A stretch of DNA of 55,077 nt from Vibrio ichthyoenteri ATCC 700023 (GCF_000222605.1 NZ_AFWF01000284.1:1-55077); one strand, 5' to 3'. Shown: positions 1 through 9,990, counted from the first letter of the stretch. Notes: a model not told the origin generated them from the letters alone. Made by a program: numbers and translations.

Positions 1-402
1 GGGGTCTTCAATTTAACGCAGGCGGTTGCGCCGATTATGATGGTAAATGGTTATGGCTCTATCGTGACTATGTCATCAGTGGTGGGCACGGATGGCAATA
101 TTGGCCAAAGTAATTATGCCGCGACCAAGGGCGGGGTGATTGCGATGACCAAAGGGTGGGCGAAAGAATTCTCCCGTCATGGTGAACAAGTGAGAGCGAA
201 TTGCGTGGCGCCGGGTTTTGTTGAAACACCGATGACGGCTAACTTACCTGAAAAAGTGCTGTCAATGATGAGAGAAAAAACGCCTTTAGGTCGAATGGCA
301 TCAGTAGATGACATTGCCGATGGCATTGAATTCTTAGCCAGTGATAAATCAAGCTTCATTACCGGGCAGGTACTCAAAATCGATGGTGGTTTGGTGTTGT
401 AA
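1..402 (+). CDS. Short-chain dehydrogenase/reductase, FabG-like (3' part only)
   Basis: The frame is open from the first base, so this is the C-terminal 133 residues of a gene that begins outside the window; the cofactor-binding N-terminus is missing. Visible SDR hallmarks are the catalytic Ser in an M-S-S triplet, the YxxxK pair (Y39 and K43 of the fragment), the APGFVETPM loop after the active site, and the family-typical ending ITGQVLKIDGG. Such enzymes reduce 3-oxoacyl thioesters with NAD(P)H. 3-oxoacyl-ACP and acetoacetyl-CoA reductases cannot be separated from this fragment. It converges on the carrier gene that follows. Confidence 0.85.
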   Translation, partial: GVFNLTQAVAPIMMVNGYGSIVTMSSVVGTDGNIGQSNYAATKGGVIAMTKGWAKEFSRHGEQVRANCVAPGFVETPMTANLPEKVLSMMREKTPLGRMASVDDIADGIEFLASDKSSFITGQVLKIDGGLVL

Positions 403-493
403 TCGTTCATGCAGAGGTATTGGAGCATGAAAGTAAAAGAACCACGAGCTGTGGCTCTTCTACCTCTAACATTATTATTTAATCAGCGTCGCG

Positions 494-1882
494 TTAAGAC
501 CAAAACACTAAGGCAATCAGTGTTAAAGCGCCAACACAAACCAAGTTAAGGATGAAGCCAACTCGCATCATCTCACTTTGTTTGACCATACCAGTGCCAA
601 ATACAATGGCATTTGGAGGGGTGGCCACCGGCATCATAAACGCACATGAAGCTGCAAGCGCAATTAAGACCGATAAAATAATAGGTGATAGTCCAAAGGC
701 TTCAGCAACCGTCGCAAATAGAGGGATGAATAGCGCAGCAAGTGCTGTGTTGCTGACAAATTCCGTTACGAACACGACAAAGCTAGCAATCAGGATCAAC
801 ACTAAGACGAGACCTAAATCAGCCACGATAACGCTTAACCCATTGGCAAGAAATTCGCTGGTACCGGTAGCTTTTAATACGTTACTTAAACAGATACCGC
901 CACCGAATAGTAACAGAACGCCCCAATCAGCCGTTTTTTCAATATCCTTCCAGTGAACGACCCGACAGAAACTTACGGCAATAATAGCCCCTAACGCAAT
1001 GATAGTATCAAACTGCGCAAAGCCTCCTAACATGCCATTAATCGGTTTACTGAATATCCAGAAAATAACGGTAGTTGCAAAGATTGCGAGCGTGACGATC
1101 TTGCCTTTATCCCAATCGACAGCGGTATGGTTGAGCTCAAAGTCTCCAGTAAGTTCTGGCTTTAGAAGGCCGTAGAGCACAATAATCGCTAACGGTAATA
1201 TAACCGAAGCGATCGGTAGTCCGTAACTCATCCATTCCGTAAACGTTAATCCAACTTCTGCTGCCGCGATGGCGTTAGGTGGGCTGCCCACGATCGTTGC
1301 CATACCGCCAATACTGGCACTATAAGCGATGCCCAGTAACACAAATACATGAGTTTTATGGCCACTTTCTTGGTTTACTTTGCTCAAAATCCCTAAGGCG
1401 AGAGGTAACATCATCGCTGTAGTCGCCGTGTTACTGATCCACATTGATAACACTGCGGTTACGCCAAACAGCATGAAAACGGCGACACTCATTTTTCCTT
1501 TGGCAATCGTCAGCACTTTATCGGCAATGACTTTATCCAAGCCTTGTCGGTTCATTGCGGCGGCTAGAGCAAAGCCCCCTAAGAACAAAAAGATGATGGA
1601 GTTTGCAAAATTGTTGAGTGCGGTTTGAGTATTAAATACACCAAACAGTACTGCCATGAGAGGAACCAAAATTGCTGTTACGGTGACGTGCAGGGCTTCA
1701 GTCAGCCACAAAATGGCGATGAAGACCAACATGCAAATACCGAGAACAACGTTTGGTTCCATTGGCAGTGTAAAGTACAACACGGCAAACAATACGATGT
1801 CAGCCAATATGATCATACTGTTTCGGTTGATTAACCACTCACGGGTATTGGTAGGTAGAGGGACACTATCATTTTTATTCAT
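494..1882 (-). CDS. Sodium-coupled dicarboxylate carrier (DASS/SLC13 family, INDY type)
   Basis: 462-residue polytopic inner-membrane protein. Both halves carry the SNT sodium/substrate motif ([12 protein letters not shown] and [12 protein letters not shown]), each paired with a proline-rich PPNA segment ([19 protein letters not shown]), as in the DASS inverted-repeat fold. Sequence and length match my recollection of the Vibrio cholerae VcINDY succinate carrier closely, so C4-dicarboxylate uptake with Na+ is likely. The frame extends upstream to 1942, but ATG 1882 is preceded by a strong AAGGAAG ribosome site, so [10 protein letters not shown] is taken as the start. It stands alone, convergent with the reductase. 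Confidence 0.88.
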   Translation of the reverse strand: MNKNDSVPLPTNTREWLINRNSMIILADIVLFAVLYFTLPMEPNVVLGICMLVFIAILWLTEALHVTVTAILVPLMAVLFGVFNTQTALNNFANSIIFLFLGGFALAAAMNRQGLDKVIADKVLTIAKGKMSVAVFMLFGVTAVLSMWISNTATTAMMLPLALGILSKVNQESGHKTHVFVLLGIAYSASIGGMATIVGSPPNAIAAAEVGLTFTEWMSYGLPIASVILPLAIIVLYGLLKPELTGDFELNHTAVDWDKGKIVTLAIFATTVIFWIFSKPINGMLGGFAQFDTIIALGAIIAVSFCRVVHWKDIEKTADWGVLLLFGGGICLSNVLKATGTSEFLANGLSVIVADLGLVLVLILIASFVVFVTEFVSNTALAALFIPLFATVAEAFGLSPIILSVLIALAASCAFMMPVATPPNAIVFGTGMVKQSEMMRVGFILNLVCVGALTLIALVFWS

Positions 1883-2447
1883 TATATTTATCTTCCTTTT
1901 GATGCCATTCGGCAGGCGAGATAATGGCAGCAAAATAACCATGTAAAAAATGGTTGTTTAATGAAATGTTAAACCCATCAAGTTAAATGGTTACAAAATT
2001 GAGTTGCAAATGATAATCAAATTAAATTATTTGTTGTTATGATTAATGTTGCTAAGCAAGGTGTTGACTTTGGTTTGAGTCGCTCAATAAACGTTATTCT
2101 TATTTATGCAAAAACGTTTTTGCCTTGTGACGAACTATTTATCCTGTTCTCATTATAAGTAATTGAACTTATTGGACTTATTCTGATTTGTGATTAATAC
2201 TCATTGCTTGCAGGAAAAGGAAAAAGAAGAAATCAAACGGGCTATTAATGGTATGGCTCTTATTTATGAACTGATGATGGCGAATAATATTTTGCATACA
2301 AGTTCATGAAATATGAAAACTGTGCGTTATGCGGTTAATTTGAATACTAAATGTGTTCAATATGTAATCGTTAGGTATATTTGTATTGCCAATTTTTATT
2401 CTTGGTGCTATTTATCGCAGGAATTTAAGCTAAATATGAGGCAAGGA
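1883..2447. other. 565-bp intergenic region between divergent genes
   Basis: AT-rich spacer between the start of the dicarboxylate carrier (minus strand) and the chosen start of the DUF294 gene (plus strand), so it must hold both promoters. The clearest structure is a perfect 16-bp palindrome, GCAAAAACGTTTTTGC, at 2108-2123. An open frame runs from 2313 into the DUF294 gene, but its first 45 residues have no family character. No RNA gene seen. Confidence 0.6.
2108..2123. promoter_or_regulatory. 16-bp perfect palindrome, possible operator
   Basis: GCAAAAACGTTTTTGC lies between two divergent genes, about 225 bp from the carrier start and 325 bp from the DUF294 gene. It has no following T-run that would make it a terminator. 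The LacI/GalR-like central CG is suggestive only; no regulator is assigned. Confidence 0.3.
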
Positions 2448-4331
2448 ATGGAAGCCGAGCAATTAGAAGTACTCAATTTCATTAGCCAACACCCTCCTTT
2501 TGACGATCTGCCAGAAGAACACCTAAGAAATATTGCCTTAAATGTTGAAGTCACCTATTTCCGTGAGGGGAGTGACATCCTCAAAGTCGGCGATGACATC
2601 CGTGACCTATACATAATTCGCAGCGGTGTGGTCGAAATCTACCGTCGTAAAGGTGAGCTATACAATCGTTTTGCTACTGGCGGGTTATTTGGTCAGATGG
2701 GTTTGTTAATGAACAACCGTGTCCGTATGCCTGCGAAGGCGACGGCTGATACATTACTCTACTGTATCCCTGAAGCCATTTTTACTCAGCTGTGTGACGA
2801 ATTTGAAAACTTTGCTGATTTTATGGAATTGGAAGATAGCGCTCGCTTACGCACAGCGGTTTCAAACCATTCCGAAGGCAATGATTTTACCACGGCAAAA
2901 GCACGCAAAATACTTAACCGAGAACCTATTACTCTAGAAGCTAGCGCGACGATTCAGCAAGCGGCCAATGTCATGGCCGAAGAAAATGTCACCGCGTTGC
3001 TGATTGTTAAGCCTGCGGAAGAGTGCTCCGAGGATGAAGACGAAGATCAACTGATGGGTATTTTGACCGATCGTGATTTGTGTATTCGTGTTATCTCACA
3101 AGGTATCGACACCAACTTGACCGTTAGTGAAGTGATGACCACGGATGTGGTATCACTTGGCTATAACGCTTATGTGTTTGAAGCAATGCTCACCATGTTG
3201 CGCTATAACGTGCACCATCTACCAATTTTAAAAGATAAGAAACCAATCGGTGTGATTGGAATGACGGATATCGTCCGCCATGAGTCACAAAACAGCCTGC
3301 TGTTGGTGAGTTCTATTTTCCAGCAAACAACGGTTGAAGATCTGCAATTGGTCGCGGCGCAAGTGAAAGATTGTTTTGTTCGCATGGTCAATGAAGATGC
3401 CAACGCGCATATGGTCGGCCGCGCAATGTCGGTGATTGGTAGTAGCTTTAAACAACGTTTAGCTGAAATGGCAGAAATGGAGTTAGGTCCAGCTCCTATC
3501 CCTTATTGTTTATTGGCGATGGGTTCAATGGCGCGTGATGAACAGCTTATTGTGACCGATCAAGATAACGCCATCATTTTAGACAATAGCTACGATGAAG
3601 CGATGCATGGTGAGTATTTCGCCCAGTTCTCTAAATTCATATGTGATGGACTCGCAGCTTGCGGCTACAGCTATTGTACCGGCGACATCATGGCAACGAA
3701 TCCGGAGTGGCGTAAAACTCGTTCGGAATGGGAAGAGTGTTTTGCGAATTGGATCGACCACCCAACGCCAGAGCGTCTATTAAATAGCTCAATCTTTTTT
3801 GATCTGCTGGGTGTGTGTGGAAGAGTTAAATGGGCAGAACAACTGCAGAGTTTTATTGTTCGCCGTGCCAAGCGTAATAATCGCTTCTTAGCGTGTATGG
3901 CTTATAACGCCATCAGCCGCACGCCGCCGCTCGGTTTCTTTAAAGATTTTGTCATGGAGAAGGATGGTCGCCATCGTAATTCGATCAACCTAAAACGTCG
4001 CGGTACGGCGCCAATGGCCGACTTGATTCGCGTTCACGCACTGGCGGTTGGATCTCGTTCCCAAAACTCATTTGATCGACTTGATGACATTAATAATGCG
4101 GGCATTCTGCCAAAAGGCAGGGGCATGGATTTGAAAGATGCGATGGAATTGATCTATATGGTGCGTATTCGTCACCAAGCATTGGACATCGAAAATCAAG
4201 ACGATCCAGATAACAATATTGAGCCTGAGCATATGTCAGAATTTGAACGCCGAAATCTAAAGGCCGCGTTCCAAATTTTGAGTAATGCGCAGAATTACAT
4301 CAAGTTTCGTTATCAGAGAAGCAGCAAATGA
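2448..4331 (+). CDS. cNMP-binding / CBS-pair / DUF294 nucleotidyltransferase-like protein
   Basis: About 627-residue soluble signalling protein. Domains in order: cyclic-nucleotide-binding beta-roll (about residues 10-125, with FREGSDILKVGD and GGLFGQMGLL), a CBS pair (about 155-290; ILTDRDLCIRV and PIGVIGMTDIVRHE), then the GlnD-like DUF294 domain with LLAMGSMARDEQ and TDQDNAIIL, whose GS and DxD-type residues are intact, and a helical C-terminal region. Other family members sit beside acetyl-CoA synthetase or exonuclease genes. The substrate of the nucleotidyltransferase is unknown. ATG 2448 is chosen because GAGG lies 6 nt upstream; ATG 2436 and the longer frame to 2313 are alternatives. 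It overlaps the next gene by 4 bp. Confidence 0.85.
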   Translation: MEAEQLEVLNFISQHPPFDDLPEEHLRNIALNVEVTYFREGSDILKVGDDIRDLYIIRSGVVEIYRRKGELYNRFATGGLFGQMGLLMNNRVRMPAKATADTLLYCIPEAIFTQLCDEFENFADFMELEDSARLRTAVSNHSEGNDFTTAKARKILNREPITLEASATIQQAANVMAEENVTALLIVKPAEECSEDEDEDQLMGILTDRDLCIRVISQGIDTNLTVSEVMTTDVVSLGYNAYVFEAMLTMLRYNVHHLPILKDKKPIGVIGMTDIVRHESQNSLLLVSSIFQQTTVEDLQLVAAQVKDCFVRMVNEDANAHMVGRAMSVIGSSFKQRLAEMAEMELGPAPIPYCLLAMGSMARDEQLIVTDQDNAIILDNSYDEAMHGEYFAQFSKFICDGLAACGYSYCTGDIMATNPEWRKTRSEWEECFANWIDHPTPERLLNSSIFFDLLGVCGRVKWAEQLQSFIVRRAKRNNRFLACMAYNAISRTPPLGFFKDFVMEKDGRHRNSINLKRRGTAPMADLIRVHALAVGSRSQNSFDRLDDINNAGILPKGRGMDLKDAMELIYMVRIRHQALDIENQDDPDNNIEPEHMSEFERRNLKAAFQILSNAQNYIKFRYQRSSK

Positions 4332-5074
4332 TCGCTTTGTTGAATGATAAAAACAGTTCGAGCTTGCTTGATACATCGAGCACACCCGATTGGCCAGTTT
4401 ACTTTGAACAACTTGGGTCGCAGGCAAAAGATTCACGTTTAAAAGCCTACTATTCGGAGCCTCTTGCCGAGGCCTCCACACCGCTAAAAGATGTGCAGTT
4501 TGTTGCCTTGGATTTCGAAACGACAGGTTTAAATGCGCAGCAAGATGCCATTCTTACTATCGGTTTAGTGCCATTTACTATGACTCGCGTTGCGTGCAAA
4601 CAATCAGCACATTGGGTGGTGAATCCAAACCGAGAACTCAATGAAGAGTCGGTCGTGATTCATGGCATTACAGACACGGAAGTGAAAGCGGCTCCTCAGT
4701 TGGAAGAAATACTGGAAGAGGTGTTAAAGGCTCTGGCCGGTAAAATTGTCGTTGTTCATTACAAAAATATTGAGCGGCAATTTTTCTATCAAGCGCTGGT
4801 GGAATGTATCGGCGAAGGGATTGAGTTTCCGGTCGTTGATACGTTGGATATTGAGTACGCGATTCAACGTGAACAGTGCCGCGGTTTTGTCAATTGGCTA
4901 AAGCGTAAGAAGCCAGGTTCCGTAAGGCTTGGTCAGTCTCGAGAGCGATACGGATTACCTGCTTATCAACCTCATCATGCGTTAACAGATGCACTGGCCA
5001 CGGCGGAACTATTACAGGCGCAATTTCAGTATTATTTTTCACCAGAGACCCCGCTGTCAGAAGTGTGGTTATAG
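4328..5074 (+). CDS. DnaQ-like 3'-5' exonuclease
   Basis: 248-residue DEDD-family exonuclease. Exo I motif LDFETTG gives D62 and E64. Exo III is of the DEDDh type, with H216 and D221 in HHALTDALATAELL. About 50 residues of variable sequence precede the nuclease fold, as in stand-alone DnaQ/PolC-like exonucleases of gamma-proteobacteria. The start overlaps the DUF294 stop (ATGA), so the two are translationally coupled and probably work together. That pairing is common, but the shared role is not established. Substrate (DNA ends, RNA or nucleotide-like) cannot be read from sequence. Confidence 0.87.
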   Translation: MIALLNDKNSSSLLDTSSTPDWPVYFEQLGSQAKDSRLKAYYSEPLAEASTPLKDVQFVALDFETTGLNAQQDAILTIGLVPFTMTRVACKQSAHWVVNPNRELNEESVVIHGITDTEVKAAPQLEEILEEVLKALAGKIVVVHYKNIERQFFYQALVECIGEGIEFPVVDTLDIEYAIQREQCRGFVNWLKRKKPGSVRLGQSRERYGLPAYQPHHALTDALATAELLQAQFQYYFSPETPLSEVWL

Positions 5075-5269
5075 GAAAAAATGTTCTTTATTGGTAAAAA
5101 ATAAGTGTAATCGAGGTGGTTTTAAGATTATGATCCTTCATCCTTTCGATTAGTTAAGGAAATGCTCAATAGTGAAAAATTGAGCGATTGGATTTGAAAT
5201 TACCTTTCACTCTTAATGATTACGAAAGAAGAATTTTAATAAATGGTCACGTTTTTAAGGAGATAATTC

Positions 5270-6934
5270 GTGAGCACAGAAAACAATGGCGGGATTCAAC
5301 GTCCTGACGGCAAGGTAAACGCAATCGATACTGATTACCAAATTGGTCAAGATAACGTTGCTTTAAAAGTAGGCCCATTTGGCCTTGATATTCATAACCG
5401 TGTTTTTGCGATTTCTGGGATGTCCATCATCCTGTTCGTTGTACTAACACTTTCCTTTAGACAGCAAGTTGAACCATTTTTCGCCGGATTGCGTGGATGG
5501 CTAGTCTCAAACTTAGATTGGTTTTTCCTAGCTTCAGGTAACTTTTTTGTTGTCGTCTGTCTGATCCTTATTTTTACTCCGCTTGGTCGCGTAAGAATTG
5601 GTGGTACAGAAGCAACACCGGATTATAGCTATACGGGTTGGTTAGCAATGCTATTTGCTGCCGGTATGGGTATCGGCCTGGTGTTCTTTGGTGTATCTGA
5701 GCCAATGTCTCACTTCAGCGCGGCGCTTAATGGCGTTACGGTTGAAAATGGCGTACGTACTGACTGGGCTCCTTTGGGTGCTGCGATTGGTGACACCGAG
5801 GCGGCTTCAGCTCTGGGTATGGCAGCCACGATTTACCACTGGGCATTGCACCCATGGTCAATCTACGCGTTGCTGGCTCTTGGTCTAGCGATCTTCTCGT
5901 TCAACAAAGGTCTACCATTGACCATGCGTTCAATCTTCTACCCGCTGTTTGGCGAGCGTATTTGGGGTTGGACAGGCCACGTGATTGATATTCTGGCGGT
6001 TGTTGCGACGGTATTTGGTCTTGCTACGTCATTGGGTTATGGCGCATCGCAAGCGGCTACTGGTTTGAACTACTTGTTCGGTATTCCAATGAACGATACG
6101 ACGCAAATCATTTTGATTGTGATCATTACGGCATTGGCATTGGTGTCAGTTGTTGCGGGTCTTGATAGTGGCGTTAAGCGTCTTTCTGAGATCAACATGG
6201 GCGTTGCGGCAGTTCTATTGCTGTTCGTGATTGTTGTTGGTCCAACGCTAGCGATCTTCACCGGTTTCTTTGAAAACATCGGCGCTTACTTGTCGAACAT
6301 TACTGCGCTTTCGATGCCGTTTGGCCGTGAAGACGTGAATTACTCACAAGGTTGGACTGCGTTCTACTGGGCATGGTGGATTTCATGGTCCCCATTCGTT
6401 GGTATGTTTATCGCACGTGTTTCTCGTGGTCGTTCTGTTCGTGAATTCATCGTCTGCGTTATTCTGATCCCATCAACAGTGTGTGTATTGTGGATGACAG
6501 CCTTCGGTGGCACTGCGATTAGCCAATACGTTAATGACGGTTACCAAGCGGTATTTAATGCTGACCTACCATTAAAATTGTTTGCGATGTTAGATGTGAT
6601 GCCATTTGCTGAGATCACTTCTATCGTTGGTATCATTTTGATTGTGGTGTTCTTCATTACTTCTGCGGACTCTGGTTCACTGGTTATCGATACTATTGCG
6701 GCAGGCGGTAAAGTGGACGCTCCGACACCTCAACGTGTATTCTGGTGTACATTTGAAGGTTTAGTTGCGATCGCGCTATTACTTGGCGGTGGCTTGGCTG
6801 CGGCGCAAGCGATGGCGGTAACAACAGGTTTACCATTCACGCTTGTTCTATTGGTTGCATCGGTTTCTTTGGTGAAAGGTTTGATGGATGAACCTCGACC
6901 TAAAATCAAAAAAAATAAGAAAGCGACAGCTTAG
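5270..6934 (+). CDS. BCCT-family transporter (betaine/choline/carnitine type)
   Basis: 554-residue, 12-helix inner-membrane carrier for compatible solutes. Diagnostic BCCT motifs include GMGIGLVFFGVSEPMSHF near residue 135 and the helix-8 signature WAWWISWSPFVGMFIARVSRG with the aromatic substrate box. The C-terminal tail is short and lysine-rich (KIKKNKKATA), a feature linked in this family to osmotic sensing. The start is GTG at 5270, supported by AAGGAG 7 nt upstream. It is monocistronic: 195 bp behind the exonuclease and followed by a strong terminator. Betaine versus choline specificity cannot be decided. Confidence 0.9.
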   Translation: MSTENNGGIQRPDGKVNAIDTDYQIGQDNVALKVGPFGLDIHNRVFAISGMSIILFVVLTLSFRQQVEPFFAGLRGWLVSNLDWFFLASGNFFVVVCLILIFTPLGRVRIGGTEATPDYSYTGWLAMLFAAGMGIGLVFFGVSEPMSHFSAALNGVTVENGVRTDWAPLGAAIGDTEAASALGMAATIYHWALHPWSIYALLALGLAIFSFNKGLPLTMRSIFYPLFGERIWGWTGHVIDILAVVATVFGLATSLGYGASQAATGLNYLFGIPMNDTTQIILIVIITALALVSVVAGLDSGVKRLSEINMGVAAVLLLFVIVVGPTLAIFTGFFENIGAYLSNITALSMPFGREDVNYSQGWTAFYWAWWISWSPFVGMFIARVSRGRSVREFIVCVILIPSTVCVLWMTAFGGTAISQYVNDGYQAVFNADLPLKLFAMLDVMPFAEITSIVGIILIVVFFITSADSGSLVIDTIAAGGKVDAPTPQRVFWCTFEGLVAIALLLGGGLAAAQAMAVTTGLPFTLVLLVASVSLVKGLMDEPRPKIKKNKKATA

Positions 6935-6962
6935 TTAGTTTGACTTGCTAATCAGTACAACG

Positions 6963-6994
6963 AAAAACGGCATACGAGAGTATGCCGTTTTTTT
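6963..6994 (+). terminator. Rho-independent terminator after the BCCT gene
   Basis: A 13-bp perfect stem (AAAAACGGCATAC, loop GAGA, GTATGCCGTTTTT) ends in a T-run starting 28 bp after the stop codon. Confidence 0.9.
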
Positions 6995-7020
6995 ATTTGT
7001 TGAAACTAACATTCAAAATA

Positions 7021-7050
7021 AAAAAAGAGCCGCAAAAGCGACTCTTTTTT
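7021..7050. terminator. Second, bidirectional terminator-like hairpin
   Basis: AAAAAAGAG-C-CGC, loop AAAA, GCG-A-CTCTTTTTT with one mismatch. A-run and T-run flanks let it act in either direction. It lies between the BCCT gene and the 3' end of the minus-strand DUF3131 gene. Confidence 0.7.
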
Positions 7051-7494
7051 CTCCAAACTGTCAGCAAAAAAGCTTGGAATTCCAGGGGCAAACGAAGGTT
7101 TCTTTTTGTTCTAGGTAAAAAGTACTATCGAATGGGTTAGATGTAAATTGGCAAAATCGATTTGGTTTTATTTTGTTGATGGAAAAAATATAAGGGTGGA
7201 GTAATTCACATATAGATGTAACAAATGTATCTATCAATATTATACAAAGTTCAAATAGTGACGTTAATTTGACGAAAGTATTAGAGCGTCAAAAAATAAT
7301 TAATACCAAATGGCATGTTTTAGATATATAACTCTAAACGTGTAGAGCTAAGGTGATAGCGGGAATTAACAGCAAGCAACCTAATGTTGATTTATTAACT
7401 AAAGAGAATAATTCAATGGAGATGAAAAATTGCTTTAAGCAGATTGAAATTGGATCAGTGCGCGTTGGAGAGTCATTATTCGTGTGTTCGAGTT
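7051..7494. other. 444-bp AT-rich spacer
   Basis: No convincing gene. It contains a 23-bp interrupted inverted repeat, ATAGAT-N11-ATCTAT, at 7212-7234. A short + strand frame from 7416 with a weak ribosome site runs antisense into the DUF3131 gene and looks like chance. Confidence 0.5.
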
Positions 7495-9015
7495 TTAGTC
7501 TTGCTGTAATTCAGCTTCATTTTTCGAGATTTCTTGATGCTTTAGGTCATCTATCGTTGGATGAAGTAGCGGTTGTTTACCATTTTGTTTATACCATAGC
7601 GCCACAAGGATCAGCGAATTGGTATTGATGTTAAACGCCGTATTAGTACCGCCATTTTCATACTGTCCCGTTGGGATACTGCGAGCTTGCAGGCTATTGC
7701 TAAGTACGGCCTGATAGAGTTGTTGGCTAAATACATCATCAAAAATAACGCTGAATCCAAACGCAACTTTGTGGCTTAGGATTTGAGGGTTTTCTATCAC
7801 TTTTCCTCCGGGACTGACACTAGTCCAAGATTTTCCATAATAAAACAAATTATTATAAGCAAACCAAGGGTTTTTATTCATTGCGTCTTCAGCATAGCTA
7901 AAGAGCTTATTTTCCTTTTTAGAGTGTTGTTTATGTAGGGAGTAGATCGAACTAATTTGATTCCAACTATCATGCTGGCCAAACTCTAAGCTGGCGAGCA
8001 CATAAGGGTCACTCGTCATAAAAGGAACATTGCGATTGTCAATATCGAGTGTCGTTCCAGATATTTCAATAGAAGATATATAGTCATTAATATCTGGTAG
8101 AGGGACCTTATAGCCAAATAATTGAAAGCCTGTTGCCGCGTACTGTAAATAACCGTGGCGGCCCTCTTGGCGATAATATTCTTTGCCGTTATATAACTTG
8201 GTACCGTACAGGGTACCTTTATGTATCGCTTTGTTGAGTTCCCAATAGCTAAGAAGATCGAGGATCTCTTCCTCTAGTTCAGGATGTTGCTGACTGAGTA
8301 TTTTTAACCAGATTAGTAGACGTCCAATGTCAAGCGCTGACCAACCGTTACCATTGCTTGGCGTGGAGCTCAGCCGTCCCGATGGCATTCCTGTTTTGGT
8401 GCTGTATTCACGATTAGGCAGCCAGCCTTTATAAAGCGGCATTTGACGTAAAGTGGTTAATGTTTTGCCAAGCTCAAGGTGCGTTTGTTCCTTTGATTTC
8501 AAGTTAAGTGCTTCAAGCGCGAGTGTGCCTGCGATACCACTGGCGACATCCCACATGGTGGAGTGAGTGTAACCTTGAACAGAGTCCCATAGCCCGGTTG
8601 ATTTGTTGCGATTTCGTTCTAAATAATATTGGGCTTTTTTGGTTAGCAGTCGCTCATTTCGAGTCAACTGGTAGCGGGGAGTAAAATGATGATGTTGGTC
8701 GATTCCATTCATATCTGGGTGTAATGAAGCCGTTTTTGTTGCGGTGTCATGGGTTAGCGTAGCGTTATGTTTCGTCGAGTTTGGTGGATTCAATATGTTC
8801 TTTGAGGTTTCGCTAAGCACTGACTCATCACTTATCGGTGGTGCGATCACTCTGCGGTGAAACGTGGTTTCTTTTGCTTTGGCCGAAGAAGAGTGCGATA
8901 CGCTGCGCTGGCCATAGAAGCTCACTTCTTCTATTTCCATCTCATCACTAACATCGCTTAGTGCAGGTAAAGCAATGCTCAGTGTTAAAAGCATCAACCA
9001 AAAGGGTGTTTTCAC
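7495..9015 (-). CDS. DUF3131-type secreted protein, divergent member
   Basis: 506 residues. An N-terminal signal peptide (about 1-20, ending ALPALS-D) is followed by about 100 residues of low-complexity linker, then a DUF3131-like domain from about residue 120 to 480. It shares the landmark motifs of the three tandem homologues at 24.7-28.9 kb: TGL-x-xS-x2-GY near 140-149, T-M-W-D (W155, D156), NGWSALDIGRLL, and EGRHGY. It departs at others: the EE pair after EGRxGY is LQ here, and the ESYxLDGIE motif reads SDPYVLASLE. The start codon is GTG with no strong ribosome site. Family function is unknown; an alpha/alpha-toroid glycan-processing role is inference. It sits alone beside the type I secretion genes. 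Confidence 0.75.
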   Translation of the reverse strand: MKTPFWLMLLTLSIALPALSDVSDEMEIEEVSFYGQRSVSHSSSAKAKETTFHRRVIAPPISDESVLSETSKNILNPPNSTKHNATLTHDTATKTASLHPDMNGIDQHHHFTPRYQLTRNERLLTKKAQYYLERNRNKSTGLWDSVQGYTHSTMWDVASGIAGTLALEALNLKSKEQTHLELGKTLTTLRQMPLYKGWLPNREYSTKTGMPSGRLSSTPSNGNGWSALDIGRLLIWLKILSQQHPELEEEILDLLSYWELNKAIHKGTLYGTKLYNGKEYYRQEGRHGYLQYAATGFQLFGYKVPLPDINDYISSIEISGTTLDIDNRNVPFMTSDPYVLASLEFGQHDSWNQISSIYSLHKQHSKKENKLFSYAEDAMNKNPWFAYNNLFYYGKSWTSVSPGGKVIENPQILSHKVAFGFSVIFDDVFSQQLYQAVLSNSLQARSIPTGQYENGGTNTAFNINTNSLILVALWYKQNGKQPLLHPTIDDLKHQEISKNEAELQQD

Positions 9016-9288
9016 GTATTATGCAATTCCATTCGCAATATCTACCTAAGGTAATGATAATACAAGATTTGCTATACGCTAGTGAGAGCGAAAAAAAGAG
9101 GGGATTGAACATGATTAATGCTTGCTCAAAAAAACAACAGTAAACTTGAGTTTCATAACCAGAGCTTGTTACACTATAAAGGATCGAGATACGCCGAAGT
9201 TATCCGACACACCTTAAATTTGTACTTTAATTTATGACAACGGACAGTGCTGGCTAAATGGATTTAAGTTTAGTTAGGAAATACTGTT

Positions 9289-9924
9289 ATGCGACATTTC
9301 TGCCAATTTGTTCAAACGCTGGGTTTTGCCGACGGCCAAATCAATGTTTGTGATTCCCTCTCTGAATCATTCTTTATTTATAGCCATCCTGATTATGCTT
9401 TAGGCTCTGATGCTAAAAGGCGAGTGTTTGACTATGTGTCACAGCAGCCGTTGTTTTTGCAAGATTATGGGCAACTCGATCAGGCTGATTTTGTACTGGG
9501 TTTTTCATTTGGTGACAGTGACACGATTAATCACGATTTGGCACAATTGGCAAAGATTGTTCATCAGAATAAACCTCAACTTGCTCTCTATCTTCAGCAA
9601 GAAATTGCACTACATGCCTCTTGTTTGCCTAATGTCCCAATCGCCAATACTGCGTATCAAACGACGCTTGATGTCGCTAAGCAAGCGCATCAGCAACAAG
9701 GTGGTCATAAGGTGGTGGTATTGGCACAAGCGTGGCATGCGAAACGCTGTATCGAAACATGCAATGCGCTCGGCCTAGAGGTTGTCGCGCTAAGAGTGGC
9801 CCATGGCTTTCCCGCGAATGATCCCCAGCCTTGGGTGCGGAATCCTATCAACTGGGTAATTAAAGAAAGTCATCGGCATTTAGCGACGGGGTATGAAATT
9901 AGTCAAAGATATCAATTAGCTTAG
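9289..9924 (+). CDS. DUF218/YdcF-like protein
   Basis: 211-residue cytosolic-looking protein without a signal peptide or membrane helix. The C-terminal half resembles the SanA/YdcF/ElyC (DUF218) fold: ADFVLGFSFGD, a T-x-Y-x-TTLDVAK stretch, then KVVVLAQAWHAKRCIETCNALG, which parallels the family's strand-His-Arg-helix segment. Biochemical roles in this family are poorly defined; envelope-associated functions are suggested for SanA and ElyC. ATG 9289 has AGGA upstream. It lies 66 bp ahead of the type I secretion genes on the same strand and may be co-transcribed. Confidence 0.55.
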   Translation: MRHFCQFVQTLGFADGQINVCDSLSESFFIYSHPDYALGSDAKRRVFDYVSQQPLFLQDYGQLDQADFVLGFSFGDSDTINHDLAQLAKIVHQNKPQLALYLQQEIALHASCLPNVPIANTAYQTTLDVAKQAHQQQGGHKVVVLAQAWHAKRCIETCNALGLEVVALRVAHGFPANDPQPWVRNPINWVIKESHRHLATGYEISQRYQLA

Positions 9925-9990
9925 CCTGCGATTCGTAAAACAGCGTCTATACTTATTTTTATAATTATATGCAACAACGTTGGTTAGGCT

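Noticed and set aside
437-460. Possible terminator between the reductase and carrier genes (AAGAACCAC / GTGGCTCTT)
   Set aside because: Short stem with an internal A-C mismatch and no T-run.
2000-2030. Fur-box-like ATGATAATCA sequence
   Set aside because: Only about half of the 19-bp consensus matches, and neighbouring genes have no iron connection.
7085-7105. GGGGCAAACGAAGG, loosely like part of a cyclic-di-GMP riboswitch
   Set aside because: The rest of the conserved P1-P3 core is absent and no gene starts downstream on that strand.
7353-7628. 91-codon + strand frame
   Set aside because: It runs antisense into the DUF3131 gene, has a weak start and no recognisable domain.
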